DNA of 64,000 nucleotides from the NCBI GenBank assembly GCA_963737075.1, contig CAVTRI010000002.1, positions 1,116,001 to 1,180,000 on the forward strand, in the 5' to 3' direction. The stretch comes from CAVTRI01 sp963737075. GTDB lineage: Bacteria; Actinomycetota; Acidimicrobiia; Acidimicrobiales; Palsa-688. The notes under the pieces were generated by a model. That model was not told the origin of the DNA. It did not search any database and was given only the letters and a program-made list of their open reading frames with translations. The first letter of the stretch is position 1; the number at the start of each line of letters is the position of its first letter. This document shows, piece by piece, positions 56,797 through 64,000 of the stretch. The position numbers and the translations under genes are program-made.

Positions 56797-57772
56797 GTTC
56801 GTCGGTATGGATGTGCATCGCAACCGCACCCAGGTATGTGTGGTGGACAATAAGGGCAAGGAGGTCCGGAACCGGAACGTGGTCAACGACCGGAAAGTGC
56901 TGGCGAAGGAGCTCGCTGGGCTCCGGAAGGGCACCCAGGTGGCCTTCGAGGCCGCGTACGGAGTCGGTTGGGTGGCCGAGCTGTGCGACCAGATGGGTTT
57001 GGAGCCGCACCTGGCGCACGCGTCGGGTTGCCGGGCAATCGCCGACGCCAAATTGAAGTACGACCGTCTGGATGCCCGAACGTTGGCGAATCTGCTGCGT
57101 TCGGGGTATCTGGCCGAGGCGTGGTTGGCGCCGGCCGAGGTGCGCGAGCACCGGCTGTTGCTGCGTGAGCGGGCGTGGCTGGTCCGGTTGCGCACCGCGG
57201 CGAAGAACCGCATCCGGGCCCAGCTGGCCGACCAGGGCATCCCGGTGGGGGTCAGCTTGTGGACCCGGGCCGGCACGGAGTGGCTGGACGCGCTGGAGCT
57301 GTCGATGATGCACCGCTGGACGATGGGCGACTGCCAGGCGCTGATCACGGTGCTGGAGACCCGGATCGCGGGCCTGGAAGCCGAGATCCGCCGTCAGGCC
57401 AAACCGGACAAGCGGGTGGCGGCTTTGCAGGCGATCCCGGGTATCGGGCTGTTGTCGGCCATGACGCTGGTAGCCGAGATCGGCGACATCGCCCGCTTCC
57501 CCACGTCCAGGAAGATGTGCGCCTGGGCCGGCCTCACCCCAGCCATGCGCAACTCGGACCGCAAGCTCCGCCACGGGCACATCACCAAGGCCGGACCCCA
57601 GGCGGTGCGCCACGTGCTGGGCGAAGCCGCCCACGTGGCCCGCCACCACGAGCCCTACGCCTCCGACTTCGCGGCCACCAAAGCCCGGCGAGGCACCGGC
57701 ATCGCGCTGGTCCGAGTGTCCCGAAAGCTGCTCACCGAATCGTTCTGGGCCCTCACGTCGCTCGAGGCATGA
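56795..57772 (+). mobile_element. IS110-family transposase, intact
   Basis: 325 residues from ATG 56795. DEDD domain: MFVGMDVHRNRTQVCVV, QVAFEAAYGVGWVAELC, AIADAKLKYDRLDARTLANLLR. Transposase_20: LQAIPGIGLLSAMTLVAEIG, MCAWAGLTPAMRNSDRKLRHG, GPQAVRHVLGEAAHVAR. Shorter than the 47-kb IS110 and of the GMDVHR subgroup. Likely active; see the inverted repeat over its start. Confidence 0.93.
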
Positions 57773-58042
57773 TCTTGGAGGCTGGTCGGATCCACCGGGC
57801 AAGTCCGAAAAATTGCTTGCGCCTGAAAGACGGCCGTTGACCTGAGTGAGACAGCCCGGTCTTCCGCATACGACGTCGTGCGCCCCTCAACCGGGGCCGA
57901 ATGGGTGCCTGCGAGACCAACTCCGCCAGAAAGCCAGACTCCGCCAGCCAGCACCAATACCGACCAGAAAGCCCTGGCGGGCTTCCACGTCCATTGTGCT
58001 GATCCCGACCTTGACCACGCTCAAGTAAGGCTCGTCAGACCT
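57773..58042. other. gap between IS110 and IS21
   Basis: Nothing recognised; right end of the IS110 lies here. Confidence 0.3.
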
Positions 58043-58159
58043 GCTCGTTGAAATTCGTCACCCCTGAGCGGTCGGCGGACTGACCATCCGCCATCTCAGG
58101 TGGCCCCCTTCTGAGGCTCGTGGTGTCCATGCCACAGCCTCGAGAAGGGGACCACTGTC

Positions 58160-59536
58160 ATGTTCACAGGGGAAGAAGACGTGGAAGCAACTGCATTGCG
58201 TGCTCAGGGTTGGTCGATCTCGGCGATCGCTCGTCATCTGGGTCGGAGCCGGGACACGGTCCGCAAGCATCTCAACGGCGAGCGTGTGGCTGGTGAGCGC
58301 CGAAGGGCGGAGCCCGACCCGTTGGATCGGTTCGTGCCGTATCTGCGGGAGCGGTTGCGAGAGGACCCGCATGTGTGGGCTACCGCCCTGTATGACGAGG
58401 TGGGCGCGCTGGGCTTCGAGCTGTCGTATCAGAGCCTGACTCGGGGGTTGCGCGACCGGGAGCTGCGCCCGCATTGCGAGGCGTGCGAGGGGGTGAAGGG
58501 CCGAGTGACGATCGACATCGAGCACCCTCCGGGCGAGGAGATTCAGTGGGATTGGGTCGAGCTGCCGGACGCCCCGTGGGGCGAAGACGGCCATCTGCTG
58601 GTGGGGTCGTTGCCGTGTTCGGGGAAGTTCCGTGCCGTGTTCGCGGCGTCGGAGGACCAGCCGCATCTGATGGCGGCCATGGACGGCGTGTTGCGCCGCC
58701 TGGGCGGCACCGCCCGACGGTGGCGGGTGGACCGGATGGCCACGGTCATCGACCCCGCCACCGGCAAGCTCCAGTCGAGTTTCGTGCCGATGGCCAAGTA
58801 CTACGGGGTGAACGTGGTGGCCTGCCCGCCGCGGCGGGGCAACCGCAAGGGTTCGGTCGAGAAATCGATTCACTACGCCACCCAGCGGTTCTGGCGGACC
58901 ATGACGGCCGCGACCATGGCCCAGGCTCAAGAACAGCTGGACCGGTTCTGCGAGCGCATCGGTGACCGCCGACCCCGCCCGATAGCGAGGCTCGAGACCC
59001 TCATAGGGGCCGACGCCACGGCCACGTATTTGGCCGGGCTCGGCGGTCGCCAGCCGAGGGTGGCCGACCTGGCCGCCTTCGAAGGGCTCCGCCCGCTGCC
59101 CGCCGCCTGCTACCCGGCCACGATCGTCGACACCAACAAGGTCGACCGCTCCGGTTTGGTGCCCTTCGAGGGCAACGTCTACTCGGTGCCGCACACGTTG
59201 GTCGGCGCCCAGGTCACCGTGTCGCACCGACTGGGGGCCGCCGGCGTCGAGATCCACGCCGGCGGGGTGCTGGTGGCCAGCCACCGCCGCTATCCGCCCG
59301 GCGGCGGCTACGCCGTGCGCGACCCCGCTCATCGGGCCGCGCTCGAACAAGCCGTGCTGGCCGCCTTCACCACCGACACCCCGTGCCGACGCAAGGCCAA
59401 CCGGCCGCCCGGCGACGCGGCCCGGGCCGAAGCCGCTCGACTCCTGCACGGCCTCGAGGACCACGAGGTCGTCGTGTCGCTGGCCGCCTACCAGGCCATC
59501 GCCGATGACCTCGCGGCGCGTCGAGGGGAGCGGTGA
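58160..59536 (+). CDS. istA: IS21 transposase IstA
   Basis: 458 residues from ATG 58160. Helix-turn-helix WSISAIARHLGRSRDTVRKH; DDE core: EIQWDWVELPDAPWG (first Asp), RWRVDRMATVID (second Asp), NRKGSVEKSIHY (Glu); C-terminal beta-barrel VDTNKVDRSGLVPFEGNVYS. Complete. Works with IstB, whose start overlaps its stop (TGATG). Confidence 0.95.
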   Translation: MFTGEEDVEATALRAQGWSISAIARHLGRSRDTVRKHLNGERVAGERRRAEPDPLDRFVPYLRERLREDPHVWATALYDEVGALGFELSYQSLTRGLRDRELRPHCEACEGVKGRVTIDIEHPPGEEIQWDWVELPDAPWGEDGHLLVGSLPCSGKFRAVFAASEDQPHLMAAMDGVLRRLGGTARRWRVDRMATVIDPATGKLQSSFVPMAKYYGVNVVACPPRRGNRKGSVEKSIHYATQRFWRTMTAATMAQAQEQLDRFCERIGDRRPRPIARLETLIGADATATYLAGLGGRQPRVADLAAFEGLRPLPAACYPATIVDTNKVDRSGLVPFEGNVYSVPHTLVGAQVTVSHRLGAAGVEIHAGGVLVASHRRYPPGGGYAVRDPAHRAALEQAVLAAFTTDTPCRRKANRPPGDAARAEAARLLHGLEDHEVVVSLAAYQAIADDLAARRGER

Positions 59537-60327
59537 TGAGCGAGGACTCCGTCTACCAACAGCTGCGCTCGCATCTCGCCTACCTGCGTCTGCACGCCGC
59601 GGCCGAAGCCCTCCCCGGCGTCCTCGACGCCGCCAGGGCCAACAAGCTCGGCCACTCGGCCTTCTTGAAGCAGCTTCTCGACACCGAAGTCGCCGCCACC
59701 CAAGCCCGCCGCCACGCCGGCCTGGAACGCTTCGCCCGACTACCCGCACCGTGGCGCATCGCCGATTTCGACTTCGACGCCCAACCCGCGGTGGACCGAG
59801 CCACCATCCAGGAGCTGGCCACGCTGCGCTTCTTAGAAGACGCCACCAACGTGCTGTTCATCGGGCCGCCCGGCGTCGGGAAAACGATGCTGGCCGTGGC
59901 ATTGGGCCGTGCCTCCGTCGACGCCGGCTACCGCACCTACTACACCACCGCCGCCGACCTCGCCGCCCGCTGCCATCGGGCCGCCCTCGAAGGCCGATGG
60001 GCCACCACCATGCGCTTCTATGCCGGCCCCCGCCTGTTGATCATCGACGAAGTCGGCTACCTCCCCCTGGCAGCCGAGGCCGCCGCCGCCCTCTTCCAAG
60101 TCATCACCCAGCGATACCTCAAAGCCAGCATCTGCCTCACCACCAACCTCGGCGTCGGCTCCTGGGGAACCATCTTCGACGACCCCATGGTGGCCGCCGC
60201 CATGCTCGACCGGCTCCTCCACCGCAGCGTCGTGTTCAACATCGACGGGGACTCCTACCGCATGCGCGCTCACCGAGCCCGCAACGAACGCCTCCGACCC
60301 CGACCGAAAGGAGCCGAACTCGCCTAG
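59536..60327 (+). CDS. istB: IS21 helper ATPase IstB
   Basis: 263 residues from ATG 59536 (GTG 59533 also possible). AAA+ ATPase related to DnaC: Walker A IGPPGVGKTMLAVALG, Walker B LLIIDEVGYLPL, sensor SICLTTNLGVGSWG, DPMVAAAMLDRLLHRS. It organises target DNA for IstA. Complete. Confidence 0.95.
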   Translation: MSEDSVYQQLRSHLAYLRLHAAAEALPGVLDAARANKLGHSAFLKQLLDTEVAATQARRHAGLERFARLPAPWRIADFDFDAQPAVDRATIQELATLRFLEDATNVLFIGPPGVGKTMLAVALGRASVDAGYRTYYTTAADLAARCHRAALEGRWATTMRFYAGPRLLIIDEVGYLPLAAEAAAALFQVITQRYLKASICLTTNLGVGSWGTIFDDPMVAAAMLDRLLHRSVVFNIDGDSYRMRAHRARNERLRPRPKGAELA

Positions 60328-60403
60328 CCTCTCCAACCACACACATCGTCGACCGCTCAACTGACGAACTTCGATGAGCGACCCTGACGACTTTCGGTGA
60401 GCG

Positions 60404-60752
60404 GCGTCACTGCCTGCCGCGACGCAGAGCATATTGGGCGACTGCGGGTTTCGTCACTTAGGGGGAAGCCGCTCGACGCAAACCTCTGGGAGCGTAACTT
60501 GTTCGCGCCGTTGGGGCGCCTCGGTCGCATCGGCTCGTAACTTCACAGTCGTAAGTTCAGAGCACAGGCGCCTGCTCATCTGCCAATGGTAAGAGCGCGA
60601 TCGGAAGCCTTTCGGCGCGCTCAACGCAGACCCCGAGGGCATGGAGCACTTCCGTAGCGTCTTGTCCCGAGCCGAGAGCGACACCTTCGCCGACACCGTC
60701 GCCCAAGCGGCGATCACGACGTGCTGGTGAGTGCCACGACGGCGACGCCGAC
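60404..60752. other. stretch right of the IS21
   Basis: A plus-strand frame around 60600-60731 (LNADPEGMEHFRSVLSRAES, ending TTCW) could be the tail of a gene cut by the insertion; no family recognised. Confidence 0.3.
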
Positions 60753-61058
60753 TCAATCGCGAACGAGTTTCAGTGCCAGCTTGGGAACGACGAAGGATGC
60801 GAGAAAGATCGGCAAGAACCTCTTTCCGGTGCATCGGAAGGCGACGATCTCGCCCTCGGCGGCGTGGAAGGTTTGAGTGCTGCTCAAGTTTCGGCCATTG
60901 CGGACTTGCAGGGTATGACGTCCAGGCTCGACTGGTATCTCGATTGTGTTGTTCATTTCGACCGATCCGACCCGCTGACCATCGACCACGACGTCGTACG
61001 TGCCACGACGGACCTCCGCTCCGATCGCCTTGTGCGTCAACTTCAGCGTTGCCGACAT
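60753..61058 (-). CDS. small beta-sandwich protein with hydrophobic C-terminus
   Basis: 101 residues. ATLKLTHKAIGAEVRRGTYD, VVVDGQRVGSVEMNNTIEIP, EPGRHTLQVRNGRNLSSTQTF is a PEGA/DUF-like beta-strand pattern, followed by KRFLPIFLASFVVPKLALKL, a possible membrane anchor. No signal peptide. Proteins of this design occur widely in actinobacteria without assigned function. Confidence 0.7.
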   Translation of the reverse strand: MSATLKLTHKAIGAEVRRGTYDVVVDGQRVGSVEMNNTIEIPVEPGRHTLQVRNGRNLSSTQTFHAAEGEIVAFRCTGKRFLPIFLASFVVPKLALKLVRD

Positions 61059-61099
61059 CTGTTTATCTCCTGTTTCTGAACGGCGTTTCTCTGGCTGCT

Positions 61100-61403
61100 C
61101 GGCGGCGAACGCAACGTGCCGGCGTCGGTGCCGCTGTCCAGCATCTCAGCCTTATCCCACTCCCCGGCCTTGCCGTCAAGACCAGGATCGGGATGGAAGG
61201 GATTTCGCTTCCGCAACCGGGCCGCCAACTTGAGAACCGCTCTGGCCCGGCAGCAGGATGTCCAACACGACCAGGTCATGATCACCGCTGGCTGCCGACC
61301 GCAGCCCGGCTGACCCGCCCCAGGCCACAGCGCAACCGAACCCGACCTCGCGGATCGCCGCTTCCAGGCCTCTGGCCAGGTCGAGGTCGTCTTCGATGAC
61401 CAA
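61100..61403 (-). pseudogene. response-regulator receiver-domain remnant
   Basis: VIEDDLDLARGLEAAIREVG and HDLVVLDILLPGQSG are an OmpR-type receiver with its acidic pair and phospho-acceptor Asp. After QSG the family sequence jumps to another frame (KLAARLRKR), then to a third (IPILVLTA) and a fourth-like piece KAGEWDKAEMLDSGTD, then ends. No DNA-binding domain. Decayed. Confidence 0.7.
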
Positions 61404-61449
61404 GATGTTGACCGCTCAGACGTCGTGGTCATGGTCAGGTTCGCCCGGC

Positions 61450-62046
61450 TCAGGGCAGCGCTTGTAATGCTGCCCAAAGTGCGGAGCGCAGGACTTTTCG
61501 GTCCAGCATTGGCACGCCGGCAGCTTCCCTGGCGCCAATGCCGGCTGCGAGGGTGGTTACGAGCCAGGTTGCAGTCTGGGGGTCGGACCGTCCTGACAAG
61601 CCCGCTCGAATACGGGCATGTCGTTCGCCGTAGAGTTCGGCGAGTCCAGCAGCGACATCGGGGTCGTGGCGGGCGACTGCGGCGGCATCGACCTCGAGCA
61701 AACGGTGTTCTCGGCCTGCCTTGTCGTATAGGAGATCGATACCGGTCTGAGGATCGGCTAGTGCGTCGGTGAACTCGTCTGTGTGTTCTCTCTGGGCCAG
61801 CTTCCATCGGATGACTTCGACCAAGAGTTGCCCTTTGGAGCGGAAGTGCCCATATAGGGCGCCATGGGTGAGATTGGCCGCGGCGGCGATGTCGCGGGTC
61901 GAGACGGCGCTGTAGCCGTGTTCGATAAAGAGCGACGCGGCGACGGCGAGGATCCGTTGGCGGGTCGCGGCCCCTTTAGCAGTCCTCGGCAGCTCAGGCG
62001 GCGCGGAGCGTACTGAGGCTGCTGTCGGTGATTGCGGCGAGACCAA
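61450..62046 (-). CDS. TetR-family regulator
   Basis: 198 residues from TTG 62046, an inferred start. The frame is open to a TTG at 62097, but that would put codons inside the palindromic operator. Helix-turn-helix: TRQRILAVAASLFIEHGYSA, VSTRDIAAAANLTHGALYGHF. Ligand domain with REHRLLEVDAAAVARHDPDV, helical, ligand unknown. Divergent from the exported-protein gene at 62157 and probably represses it and itself. Confidence 0.85.
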   Translation of the reverse strand: MVSPQSPTAASVRSAPPELPRTAKGAATRQRILAVAASLFIEHGYSAVSTRDIAAAANLTHGALYGHFRSKGQLLVEVIRWKLAQREHTDEFTDALADPQTGIDLLYDKAGREHRLLEVDAAAVARHDPDVAAGLAELYGERHARIRAGLSGRSDPQTATWLVTTLAAGIGAREAAGVPMLDRKVLRSALWAALQALP

Positions 62047-62084
62047 GTGTGCACCCCGTGGCAAGTGTAGGGCTGGACAAGACT

Positions 62085-62114
62085 CTGACCACTGCAATAT
62101 ATTGCGATGGTCAG
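62085..62114. promoter_or_regulatory. 30-bp palindromic operator between divergent genes
   Basis: CTGACCACTGCAATATATTG continuing CGATGGTCAG equals its own reverse complement at 26 of 30 positions; only the CT/GA pair around the centre-flanks differs. AT-rich centre GCAATATATTGC. It lies between the TetR start and the 62157 gene, the position expected for a TetR-dimer site overlapping both promoters. Confidence 0.75.
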
Positions 62115-62156
62115 TTTCTGTGGGCTTCTGGCCGTCGGGTGCGAAGGGAGGAGTCG

Positions 62157-64000
62157 GTGCGAGGGCCGGTGAAGACGCTTCGGGGTGTGGGGGTCGCGCT
62201 AGCTCTCAGTGCGGCGGCGTTTCTTCCTGTCCAGGGAGCGGGGGCGTCGGGTGCTACCGCTGTCGCTGGATCGGTTCCCCCAGAGCCTGGTCAGCAACTT
62301 CGGGTCCCTGCCTCGATTTCGGAGCTGCCGGTGCCCCCAACGGTACCAGCCAGCGGAGTGTGCACGCATCCGACCGGCTGCCTTTCCGGCAACTGGGGAG
62401 GCGTCGGCACCCCCGGTTTCTACTGGGATTCGCGTTATGTGCTGGTGGGTCTGACATATGCAGGCGCACCCAGCAGCGGGCCCGCCAGTATTTACAGCGG
62501 ACCGCAGGTCGTGCTCGAGAGGACGGACGGCGGGACCTTCCCCGACGGGGATGCCTGGAAGTGCGTCACCTGCGGGGTGTCGATGCCTTCGACCATCGTC
62601 AGGGGCGACTTCACCTATCCGCCGCCCCGGGCACTACCGGGTGACAGACAAGTACTGGTGGGCAATGGCATTCTCGACTGCAGCGGTCCGAGCGGTGCCC
62701 TTCTTAGGCTCTCCGACCCAACGTGCACGCCGGCGGACACCCATATCAATCCCATCTACTGGGGCGACGCTCCCCTCGGAGCGCCCAGTCCGAACCCGCA
62801 AACGAACCCATTCGGCAATGGGCGGGAGTGGCGTCTCAGCCCCGACGGCGCGCACCTCGAATGGGACTCCCTGTTGATCACCAGCACCGGCTTCGCGGAG
62901 GACGAGTTCGAAGGCGCACTCTCGTGGGATTCTGCCAATCAGCGGTATGACCTGACCGATGTGTACTTCCTGCCTCAGCCATCGCCTTGGGTGGTCCAGG
63001 GCAATCAGCTCGTGTTCCGCCAGCAAGCCATGATCGGTGAGGCGAGGGGCTGGACAAGCGACGGCCGATCGATTCTCGGGATCCAGGCCTACGAGGACAA
63101 CAGTGTTGATGGGTGGGCCACGACGCTGACGACGGGTCAATCGCATCCTGTAACGGTTCATGCCGAGTACACCGACCCTATGCAGATGTCGCCCAACGGT
63201 TTGTGGATGATCAATGATGAGGCCAAGGGTAACGGCCGCATGGACTGGATTTCGGGCCTTGAAGGCATCTCCCCAATCTCGTCCAACCTGGTGAGCCTCG
63301 GTGTTATCTCTCAGATGCGTAACAACGGCAACCGCAGGTTCTTCGAACCATGGCTGACGAGCACTGTTGTACCGAAGACGGAACAGGTCAACGCGGCGGT
63401 CGCCGATCCGAACTGGAACGCTGCAGCTGACCCGGCTTGGCTGGCCAACAGTGCCGGAGTGGTGTGGGTAGAGAACTTCGCCTGCGGGGCGAATCCAACA
63501 CCTCATCAGTGTGCAGGTTCGACCGAGCCTGGCGGGAGGAACAGTCGGCTCATGATCGCTCGCTTAGGGTTGCCCCCCAGCCCGGCAATCCCGCCGGCCC
63601 CGATCTCGAACACAGCTCCGGCGGCTTGGGCCATCCCGTACACTCCCGGTCAGACTTTGCCGACCTTTCCGCCTATCCCCAGTGGCACTTACACGGTCGA
63701 GGGCAACGTGGTCGGCTACGCCACCGTGGTGATCGCCGACAACTCGACCAACTCCGCGATCCAGAGCATCCAGGTCACCTATCACAACTATGTCCAGTCT
63801 CGGGGACTCAATGTTGTGAACGGCACAGAGAGCGTGAACACCAATACTCCGGGATTCATGACCTGGAATGACAACCTGACCGTCTTTGGTCTTCAAGGAT
63901 CCGGCCAGTTGGTGACGAGTCCAGGTGGGTTCTCAGTGAACGTCAACGCCCTGAACTTCAGTAACAACTTCCAAGCCACAGGGACAATGACAACGACGCT
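62157..64000 (+). CDS. large exported protein, partial (runs off right edge)
   Basis: GTG 62157 follows GGGAGGAG. At least 614 codons with no stop. Signal peptide VKTLRGVGVALALSAAAFLP ending GAGAS. The mature part has paired cysteines (CTHPTGCLSG, WKCVTCGVSMP, CSGPSG..LRLSDPTC, ACGANPTPHQC), a repeated SPDG/TSDGRS pattern like WD40/TolB-type propeller blades (REWRLSPDGAHLEWD, GWTSDGRSILGI, MQMSPNGLWMI), then a Pro-rich hinge (LPPSPAIPPAPISNT) and a beta-sandwich beginning GTYTVEGNVVGYATVVIADN. Probably a secreted or surface propeller protein. Controlled, I infer, by the divergent TetR. Family not recognised. Confidence 0.85.
   Translation, partial: MRGPVKTLRGVGVALALSAAAFLPVQGAGASGATAVAGSVPPEPGQQLRVPASISELPVPPTVPASGVCTHPTGCLSGNWGGVGTPGFYWDSRYVLVGLTYAGAPSSGPASIYSGPQVVLERTDGGTFPDGDAWKCVTCGVSMPSTIVRGDFTYPPPRALPGDRQVLVGNGILDCSGPSGALLRLSDPTCTPADTHINPIYWGDAPLGAPSPNPQTNPFGNGREWRLSPDGAHLEWDSLLITSTGFAEDEFEGALSWDSANQRYDLTDVYFLPQPSPWVVQGNQLVFRQQAMIGEARGWTSDGRSILGIQAYEDNSVDGWATTLTTGQSHPVTVHAEYTDPMQMSPNGLWMINDEAKGNGRMDWISGLEGISPISSNLVSLGVISQMRNNGNRRFFEPWLTSTVVPKTEQVNAAVADPNWNAAADPAWLANSAGVVWVENFACGANPTPHQCAGSTEPGGRNSRLMIARLGLPPSPAIPPAPISNTAPAAWAIPYTPGQTLPTFPPIPSGTYTVEGNVVGYATVVIADNSTNSAIQSIQVTYHNYVQSRGLNVVNGTESVNTNTPGFMTWNDNLTVFGLQGSGQLVTSPGGFSVNVNALNFSNNFQATGTMTTT

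Larger units (their letters stand above)
58043..60403 (+). mobile_element. complete IS21-family element
   Basis: The left end (58043-58078, GCTCGTTGAAATTCGTCA...) is inverted relative to 60346-60379 (on the minus strand GCTCATCGAAGTTCGTCA...), about 30 of 35 matching. A second related site (on minus CACCGAAAGTCGTCA) follows to about 60403, in keeping with multiple terminal repeats of IS21. It encloses istA and istB. Exact tips and target duplication were not resolved. Confidence 0.8.

Noticed and set aside
58058..59749. 563-codon minus-strand frame across the IS21
   Set aside because: Shadow of istA/istB.

Overview
The window is high-GC DNA (roughly two thirds G+C) with GTG/TTG starts and GTGA/ATGA overlaps. 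It carries actinobacterial-type genes: a mycobacterial-type large NAD-glutamate dehydrogenase, SelO, DUF4331, Tat and lipoprotein exports, and actinobacterial recombinase triplets. I infer an actinomycetote, possibly an uncultivated Acidimicrobiia-like lineage. No rRNA, tRNA or CRISPR was recognised. It reads as an accessory region rich in insertion sequences, toxin-antitoxin pairs and gene remnants mixed with housekeeping genes.

Layout. 0-8.3 kb: broken TraG/VirD4 coupling protein, alpha/beta hydrolase, two membrane proteins, a Tat-protein/DUF4331/small-protein operon, IS3 and IS21 remnants. 8.5-14.5 kb: RES/Xre toxin-antitoxin pair, an AhpD-like gene with a possible selenocysteine UGA directly downstream of selO, an IS30 remnant cutting a sedolisin. 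14.6-24 kb: two-component system, exported proteins, TPR remnant, TIGR02391 gene, cupin, IS110, zinc alcohol dehydrogenase, VapBC-like pair. 24.2-33.0 kb: a three-gene minus-strand cluster of very large unrecognised proteins. I find one shared ~50-residue module six times in the first and third of them; this is my best candidate for an undescribed system. 33.5-44.6 kb: frameshifted hypothetical gene, NAD-GDH with its catalytic segment missing, FAD oxidoreductase, TetR, ferritin-like fragment. 45-46.3 kb: hicAB operon with a third HTH gene (a decayed hicAB copy lies at 41.8-42.0 kb). 47-60.4 kb: IS110, a tyrosine recombinase/Xre/recombinase-like triplet, a two-gene McrBC-type restriction system, a second IS110 and a complete IS21. 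This looks like a mobile defence island. 60.7-64 kb: small protein, response-regulator remnant, and a TetR gene divergent from a large exported protein that runs off the window, with a 30-bp palindrome between them.

Many genes that look functional (RES toxin, AhpD-like, cupin, GDH, FAD oxidoreductase, TetR, the third recombinase gene) are broken by single-base frameshifts, at least two of them at six-base G/C runs. Sequencing error is therefore a serious alternative to true decay, and start/end points of these genes should be read accordingly. True decay is clear where genes are truncated by IS remnants or lack internal segments.
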